Source: Astragalus membranaceus (lineage: Eukaryota > Streptophyta > Magnoliopsida > Fabales > Fabaceae). From it: 64,000 nt of DNA. A program made the translations under genes and the position numbers. Positions 57,464 through 64,000 of the stretch are shown in pieces. Within the stretch, counting starts at the first letter, position 1. Each line of letters opens with the position of its first letter. Location of the stretch: assembly GCA_039519185.1 (NCBI GenBank), contig CM076851.1, forward strand, positions 31,393,825 to 31,457,824, in the 5' to 3' direction. The notes below the pieces were generated by a model. It was not told the origin of the DNA, did no database searches, and was given only the letters and a program-made list of their open reading frames with translations.

Positions 57464-57757
57464 GGGATTCAGCACAGGATTGCAGTCGGTGTTATGTTAA
57501 AAGTTTTGTTGTACGATTCACCGGGATTTAGCACTGGATTGCAGTCGGTGTCGTACTGTACGGTTCACCGGTATTTAGCACAGGATTGCAGTCGGTGTCG
57601 TACTGAGTTATAACACGTTCACCGGGATTTAGCACTGGATTGCAGTCGGTGTCGTGTTGAATTAAGATGCACGTGGTTATAAATTAAACCACGAATGAAA
57701 GAAAGTCCTATAATACGGTTCACCGGGATTGAGCACTGGATTGCAGTCGGTGTCATG
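57464..57757 (+). repeat. Hairpin array in Gypsy-2 3' LTR
   Basis: Five units as in 48338-48637 with a few changes outside the stems. Confidence 0.88.
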
Positions 57758-58015
57758 TTAAGTTAAATAGGATTCATAATTGAACCGAGAGTGTAGATAG
57801 GGGTCTCGGTAGAACTCACTGAGATTGTATCTCATTGTTTATATGTTGTTGTTTTACAGAGAAACAGGGAAAGTGGAGATACAAGAGGCACGAGTAGGTG
57901 GTACTCGGATGGTTGCTGAAGACAAAGTTTTTATGATTAAGTGTATGTTTCCCCTTGTTAGCTATGTATCACGACATTATGACTTTAACTATTGTAAAAG
58001 TTATGTATTTATTTC

Positions 58016-59488
58016 TGTTGTGCGAAAAGGTGATGTGCAAGTATACACAATCGCAACAAGTAGTATATTGATAAGTAAAGTTCGTTCCCACAGGGATTGG
58101 AATTAATCTAAGAAGTTTAAGTGATTAGAACCTTAGTGAAAAGAATTAAGTAACAAGTAAAGGTAAAATGTTGTAAACATCATAAATTGTGATAAAACAG
58201 TATTAAGTTTGAAGTAATTAAGGGTGAGTTGGATAGCTCAATAGTATATAAGTTCCCAAGAGTAATGTTCATATAATATTAGACGCTGTAGCGTTAAGCG
58301 CTGTAGCGCTTAAGAATCCGTAGACGCTGTAGCGCCTTGGTGGCGTGCCTTTCAGTCACTTTCGTCAGGGCTATGTTACAAGACTCCTATGTCTAGGCTC
58401 TAAATAAGTTTTACCCCTGTATATTAAGCTCTTACAACATTTGCCTTATGAACTATTACTCCCCTATGTCTAGAGTTAAGTAGTGCTTCCTTTAAATGTC
58501 TTTAAAGGGTTTTCATTCATATCATTCCTTGAGTTCTCTTCGTGAACCATGTCTGTACCCACAAAGTTACCTTGTTTTAGTTGATCATTCCCAAACCAAG
58601 ATTGAAAGTATTATGACACAAGGAATAAAACACAAACATCATAATATTATGCAAAAGTTACTCACGGTTCATTACATACCAAGAACAATCCAACTACAAC
58701 AAAGTTAGCTCATCACAAGTTCCATCAACATAATACAACTAGAGAGTATGTATTACCGTATGAAGACAAGAGAAGAGTGGTTGCAAAAGATGCACTCTAA
58801 TAATCCCAAGTAGCATACAAGAGATGAAGTTGAGGCGTGAGCAAAACCTTGGATGAAGAACTAGAAAACTAAGTTAGAACTAAAAGCTTAAAAAGTAGTG
58901 TGTTAATGGAGAGTGGCTGCTATATTACGGTGTAGTTGCCCTCCTTAATATTATATCTACTTGTCTACGTAAGTTACCTCCTAGAGAAGCAATCTTAATT
59001 AATTCAATTAATATCTAAGTCTTAGTACAATAATAATATTACATGATGATTATTAGACTTAGATATTATCCTTAAAGTACTTTACAAAAAGTGGTAATGA
59101 TGGAATACAACAACTATCACATGGGTTCCATTTAGGAGGCGCCAAGTGTAATTTAGCATCCACTTGAAAGTCAACAAATCCAGCTGAGAGGAAGAGATAA
59201 GGGTGGTGACTCATCATGTCCTCAAGTGGCCACACAAATATCTCAATGGTCAGCCGTCATATAACGCTGTAGCGTCTCGTAGGTAGCATACCGCTGCAGC
59301 GCTAAAGCAAAACATCAAACATATTCACAAAGGCATTGACTATGCCCAAGGTTTAAGGAATTAACTTATAACCTATAACTTGTTCTAATATTCATATATT
59401 CACATATTTAAGCACTAAAATTACTTGAGAAAAGGGCTTTGACTTAAGTATTAGGAGTATAAATAACCTATATAAAATAAGGTTATCA
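58016..59488 (-). repeat. LTR of another gypsy-type element, minus strand
   Basis: On the minus strand it starts TGATAACC right after a purine tract (TTTGGGGGTG) and ends with GCACATCACC, TTTTCGC and ACAACA at 58016. The phrases GTGCAAGTATACACAATCGC and CACCCCCAAACTTAAACCAT are widespread in long plant LTRs (Ogre/Athila-like as I recall). Three ACGCTGTAGCGC palindromes lie at 58281-58336 and two at 59262-59304. Only one LTR is present, 1473 bp. Confidence 0.75.
58281..58336. repeat. ACGCTGTAGCG(C/T) palindromes
   Basis: AGACGCTGTAGCGTT, AAGCGCTGTAGCGCTT and AGACGCTGTAGCGCC. The stem pairs across a TGTA centre. Two more pairs at 59262-59304 and 59891-59932. Confidence 0.88.
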
Positions 59489-60119
59489 CACCCCCAAACT
59501 TAAACCATTGCTTGTCCCCAAGTAATGACACTTGAACAAGACAAAATGCTCATATAACTAGCTGCAGCTTTTAAATCAAACAGGATTTATGCATAAGCTA
59601 ATTCTTATCATTTTCACACACCATAGTGGTCCACAATTCAAATAGAATCATTACTGCTCAGTTGTGAGTGTGTGATATCAAAGCTTAACTTAGTTCCTAG
59701 TTAGTTTCAGAATTTCTCCAAGGTTTGGGAAGAATGGATTTCTTTTGGGTTAGGCAAAGAATGTTTTCAAAAAGAAGAGTGGAATAACAATTTCACACAA
59801 GATCTGAGGGGCTTCAAAGCACAGCAAAGGGCTTTAATTAGGCTTTTTTCAGAATATTGGTCAGTGCATGAACTTTTGGTCTGGTGATCAAACGCTGTAG
59901 CGCTTAAAAGTCCTTTAGACGCTGTAGCGCTAGATTTTAATGATTAAAACTAGATGCTATCTTCATTACTGAGCTCCTTATTTGCATTTTCTTTTTATGC
60001 TTTTTGGAACAGCTCAGCAATTTATTTAAGATATTTTGCAACTTTTTCAAGACCACATTCATTTTTATTCTTCATTTTGCACAGAGGTATTAAGCAGTGA
60101 TTGGGCAATAGTCCATAAG
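59489..60119 (-). mobile_element. 3' internal end of the same element
   Basis: Purine tract AAGTTTGGGGGTG on the minus strand next to the LTR at 59488, then non-coding sequence with the palindrome pair ACGCTGTAGCGCTT (59891-59904) and GACGCTGTAGCGCTAG (59918-59932). It ends where Gypsy-3-like sequence begins (about 60120), so the rest was lost. Confidence 0.6.
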
Positions 60120-61459
60120 CCATGATGCCTACCCAAGTCTCCACTACGGTGGTAAGGTTTTAGTTGTTAACCCCTCGTTTGCGAAGATTAACAATAGTTT
60201 GTGTTAACTCAAATCAGTTGACAAGTCAAAGCGAGGTCCCTATCCTCAAGAGTTGTTTCACACCCTTAGCAAGGAAGTATTGAATATTAATGCTTTTAGC
60301 ATTAGATGAGTGGTTCTTATATTCATAGGAACTTGTTGGACATTGTGTTATAGTTGTGTGAAGTCTACTATCTCATGAGTATTGTTGATTCTTTTGTGTT
60401 GCGCTATTCAATGGGATAGGTGAATTCATTACCTTGCCTTGTGCTTGTAGGAAATTGCATGCTAAGGAGTTAGTTTTTAGTAAATTAAATGAATTAAGTG
60501 TAACTGAACTGTTTGTTGTACTTGATTGAGAAATGGCTATGAGTGTGAATACATGATTGAACTATAGTTGGATAATGCATGAGTCCTTGATAGTGGGAAT
60601 ATTAATGAAGTGTTGAATTGATTGATTTTTGAGTTTGTGTTGTGAATTGAACATATTGAACGGAATTTGAAGGTGTTTCCTTTCAAAAGATTGATAGCTC
60701 AAGAGCACTATGTTGATGATTCTGTTAGAATACTTTGTTACAAATGAATTGATGTTTGGTTGATTTAAGTACTCCAATTGATACCTGAAACAGTGGTTTT
60801 TCATGTGTTAGTTATTGTGATTTAGGAACTTTGAAGCATTAGGAACTATAACCAAGTAGTTGAGACACGAAGAATCGAAATTTTGTAGAACACGGTGTAA
60901 CATAGGTTCAGTATTTGGCTTATAAAATCTTCTGTAGAACTTCATTTTTAGTGATTCTTGTTTCTTTGGAAACTATACTCGTTTTTCTTCAAATTGGGCA
61001 CTTTCTTTGATTTATTTGATAGAGAACTGAAAAAGAAAACTGAGTTGCAAGATGGACAATAGTTTCTGAACTGATGCACGATGTTTTATTGAACTGCACT
61101 TGTTGGAGCACTAATATGAAAAATGAAAACTTTATTCTCAAACTACACTTCCATATCTTTCCAATGAATGGTCGTTTGCGCATTTTCATCATCGTTTGAT
61201 ATTCAAATTAAATCACCAAAGTTGTCGTATCACTGCTGGAAAATTTCTGCACTCAACTTAATTGAGTTCATGTGGTTATTCTTGTTATAATTAAATGAAT
61301 CACATGCTGAAATTTTTTTAAGCTAGTTGTCGAGTCAAGAAATTGCTCCGAGGTTTTGAAATCAACTTTTGTCGGTCTTACATCAAATCATATGTTTGGA
61401 TTTTTAGCCGGTTTGTTGGATTGAGTAATCTCTTTAAGTGACTGATAATTTTTGGAATA

Positions 61460-61494
<35 letters not shown>

Positions 61495-61896
61495 ATGTTT
61501 GTTTAGGTACTGATATTGTATACGCGATTTTATACAATCGAACGTGAAATGAAGTTTTTGCTTGCACATGTTATTTGACGGGAATGCCAATGACGTGTTT
61601 ATTCCTTCAATCTTTGGCAATTGTTAAACCTTTTATGGTATCTTTGAAGATCTTACATGAATTGTGAACCTTCTCTTGATATGAAAATTTTTAAGTTGGG
61701 GTGAGTCCCTCACCCCTTCGTCTCTGAAATTCCTTAGATGCTTAAAGGGAAACTAGATGTTTGATAGTTAGTATAGGATCTATGCTATGGTATTTGTCAT
61801 GTATGTAGAATGGTCCTTTTCCTCCCATAATATATAGTGTTTGAGATTTTAGGAAAGGAAGTAGGACTTGAACAATTTTTGAGGACAAATTTTTTT

Positions 61897-61911
61897 CAAG
61901 TTGGGGTGTAT
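61897..61911 (+). promoter_or_regulatory. Gypsy-3 polypurine tract
   Basis: CAAGTTGGGGTGTAT before TGTAACATCCC, as in Gypsy-1 and Gypsy-2. Confidence 0.7.
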
Positions 61912-63964
61912 TGTAACATCCCAAAGTGGCTAAGTTTAGTTATTGTGATTAGTTGATAATTTTAGTAAATTATTGCTAATCAAGTTGATTGATTGTTGTA
62001 TGAGTCAATAATTGATTGTTTAAAAATTGTTTGAATACATGAATAACTGAAGTGCAATTGTGTGCTAGTTAAATTAAATTTGGGTAGAGTATAAGAAGAG
62101 AGTGGGGGTGCGCATAACATGAGGGTAAAATGGGAAATTCTTCTTCAAAGTCACACACTCCCACTTAACCCACAGCTGAAAGCTTCCAAACATTTTTCAT
62201 TCCCAAAATAAAACACAACACATTTTGAGAATATTAGAAAGGAGAAAAAGAAAGAGAGTTTCGAGGGAGAGGGAAAGGAAGAAGAAGGGAACAAACACAA
62301 AACCCTCAACTCACCCAAGTCTTCAACTGAAAACTTCTTCTCCTCACTTCAATCCCTCTATGGAACACTAATCCTAGCCTAGAATTCAGTTAGAACAACT
62401 CTTCTCTTCACCACCATTTTCGAAATCTCATGTGGGTTTGAGGGTGGATTTTAAGTTTGGGTGATTGCATGTTGGGATTGGGAGCTGAAATGGGTTGCTT
62501 AGAAGTCACATTGTGATTTGGAGTATCAAAGGAGAGGGTTTGATGCTGGAATTCGAGTTTGGGTGTTTTTGGACATCTTTTGGTGAACTTTGAACTTCTA
62601 CTTTTGCTTTCTCTCGAGTTGAATTCGATTTTGAGGTGAGTTCTTCGTTTTAGATTTGTTTTGTTTGATGTTCTGAACCTTGCATGCTATTGTTCCTAAA
62701 GATATGGTAATGCTTGTACCTAGGGGTGAATAAGCTTGTTGAAAGGTGTTTTAGAGCTCATGTCATGTGCTGAAAGTGATAATAAGGCCAGCTACTCATG
62801 AATCTTGACCAAAATTTATGAAATTGAGTGTGTTGTTGAGATTAAATTGAAGTTTGGTTGAGTCTAATTACTTTCATTGATGTATGAATATGTGGCTAAT
62901 TGCTGGTGTAGTGTTTCTGTTTTGGATTGGAGACAATGCAATTGATGTTTGAAGCACAAAACAGCAAAAACTGCACTTCTGACAGCCTGACACGGGTCGT
63001 GTCAACCCACACGGGTACCCGTGTCAGCATAAGGTTGCAGCAATTCTTTTAAAAAAATTGCTGACACGGCCCGTGGCACCCAACAGGTACCCGTGTCAGC
63101 ATCAGTTTTCCACTCTTTTTACCACTATTTGAGCCTCAATTGCCCTGTTTTGCAAGTTTAAGTTAACACCCACTATTTGCATTACGAATTGGGTTTGTTT
63201 AAGTCAATTTTCATGTATGTTTGAGATACATATGGAGTATTAATGGTATAGTATTGTACCAAGTGAGCAACAAACCTAAGTATCAAGTAAAAACATAAAA
63301 CACCAAGGGGATGACGATCCCGAGTTAGTAGCATACTAGGGGAAGGAAGTCATGAGCCCAGAACCTAAGCCCAGAATAAGTTGATTCGGTAATATATAGC
63401 TATTATCGGGCGGGTTCACCGGGGGAACCGTGCAGTGTTTGTTCGGTGTTCTGCTAGAGAAAAGACAAGTAAAACACCTAGAGATTAAGAGTGAGGGGTC
63501 CCGAAAGAACTCACTGAGATTGTAAATCTCATTGTATATGTTGTGGTGTTTTTACAGATGAGCAGAGCACGACCAAACAAAGAGAGAAGTAATAGCTGCT
63601 GAACCGGGCTACAAGAGTTTGAAGGATCCCAAGGGATCGAGTTTACATTTGCTTAGTCTTCCCTAGTTTTTGGAATATGTAATATTACGAGATTCTCATG
63701 TTGATTGTATAATCAAAGTTATTGTATTTAGCAAACCGTACTTTCGGAGTTGAACAAGTTTTAGAATAATGACTCATGTGTAACTGTTTTCAGTTATATC
63801 ATTAAGTACTCATTTCGGTATTTTATACCTCTTGGAGTAAGATTAGGATGGTTTCTTCCATCAAGTAATGTTATGTTCAATTCCTTATGTAGGTTCGCAA
63901 CTCTGATTTATATGGAAATTGTTAACATTCTAAGTTTATGACGTCTAAATTTAAGGATGTTACA
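61912..63964 (+). repeat. Gypsy-3 3' LTR
   Basis: 2053 bp bounded by TGTAACATCC and its exact complement GGATGTTACA. It contains the palindrome block 62988-63100, one GGTTCACCGGGGGAACC hairpin near 63415 and the block ACTCACTGAGATTGTAAATCTC near 63510 shared with the other LTRs. Confidence 0.9.
62988..63100. repeat. Four ACACGGGTACCCGTGT-type palindromes (2+2)
   Basis: TGACACGGGTCGTGTCA (62988-63004, 7-bp stem), ACACGGGTACCCGTGT (63009-63024, perfect 16-nt palindrome), TGACACGGCCCGTGGCA (63062-63078) and CAGGTACCCGTGTCAGC (63084-63100). Two, a 37-bp spacer, two. Confidence 0.92.
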
Positions 63965-64000
63965 CAACGGATTTACCTATTTATTAGATAAATCCGTTTT
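63965..64000. repeat. AACGGATTTA inverted repeat at window edge
   Basis: AACGGATTTA (63966-63975) and TAAATCCGTT (63989-63998) form a 10-bp stem with a 13-nt loop immediately beside the LTR end. It may be the start of another small element outside the window. Confidence 0.6.

Larger units (their letters stand above)
46598..58015 (+). mobile_element. Gypsy-2: Ty3-gypsy element, plus strand, non-autonomous
   Basis: The 5' LTR is at 46598-49109, the internal part at 49110-55660 with a solo LTR inserted at 51373-54152, and the 3' LTR from 55661, cut off at 58015. Primer-binding site and polypurine tract are in place. Coding remains match Gypsy-1 in order and in what is missing. The 3' LTR lost about 200 bp at its end and abuts an unrelated LTR. 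Confidence 0.92.
55661..58015 (+). repeat. Gypsy-2 3' LTR, truncated
   Basis: Collinear with the 5' LTR to TATTTATTTC, then cut. It holds a TA/TG tract (55870-55957) and an extra (TA)n run at 57289-57352 that the 5' LTR has only in short form. Confidence 0.92.
60120..63964 (+). mobile_element. Gypsy-3: 3' part of a related gypsy element
   Basis: From about 60125 the sequence follows the region after RNase H in Gypsy-2 (GTTGTTAACCCCTCGTTTGCGAAG.. against 54535) and runs about 1.8 kb to a purine tract and LTR. No coding domain remains. A (TA)n tract lies at about 61462-61490. Confidence 0.75.

Overview
The window is plant nuclear DNA. Two-exon Hsp70 genes, a nine-exon gene with GT-AG introns and a serine-rich plastid transit peptide, and layered plant transposons all point that way. 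The divergent Hsp70 type and several repeat families suggest a papilionoid legume. That placement rests on recall of families, not on a search, so treat it as moderate. There are no tRNA, rRNA or CRISPR loci that I can support.

Left part (1-25.3 kb): a graveyard of four Hsp70 copies, all on the minus strand. Copy A (3905-4121) is a lone first exon. Copy B (14518-16169, with a tail at 10052-10118) has lost pieces of both exons and is split by a 4.4-kb Ty1-copia element (10119-14517). Copy C (20009-22083) has lost most of its ATPase domain and carries an 806-bp hAT-type element with an 8-bp target duplication. Copy D (22296-24356) is nearly complete but has a single-base deletion in the substrate-binding domain. 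Between B and C lies a fold-back, MULE-like element (17482-18999) with a perfect 9-bp duplication, itself interrupted by a 393-bp insertion. The first 10 kb also holds a tandem array of about 290-bp units, TA microsatellites, a CACTA-like end and LINE debris.

Centre (25.3-28.5 kb): the only gene that looks intact, a ribose-5-phosphate isomerase-like gene of the RPI4 type (minus strand, nine exons, 289 codons). A Ty3-gypsy LTR ends about 250 bp upstream of its start codon and points into it.

Right part (28.5-64 kb): nested retrotransposons. Gypsy-1 (28530-40339, minus) carries an Ac-like hAT element with a decayed transposase (29278-32559) in one LTR. A Helitron-like element (3' end at 40615) is split by a solo LTR (40943-43452, duplication ATATG). 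Gypsy-2 (46598-58015, plus) is split in its RNase H region by another solo LTR (51373-54152, duplication GCTTA). Then come the LTR of an unrelated gypsy-type element (58016-59488, minus) and the 3' end of Gypsy-3 (about 60120-63964).

The most unusual signal is in these LTRs. Each family carries short GC-rich palindromes, often in a two-spacer-two layout; the position is shared but the sequence differs by family. Most also carry tandem arrays of small hairpins, some with TTCG loops and paired stem changes. Gypsy-1 and Gypsy-2 share the same loss of 5' gag and of integrase, so they look like members of one non-autonomous subfamily.
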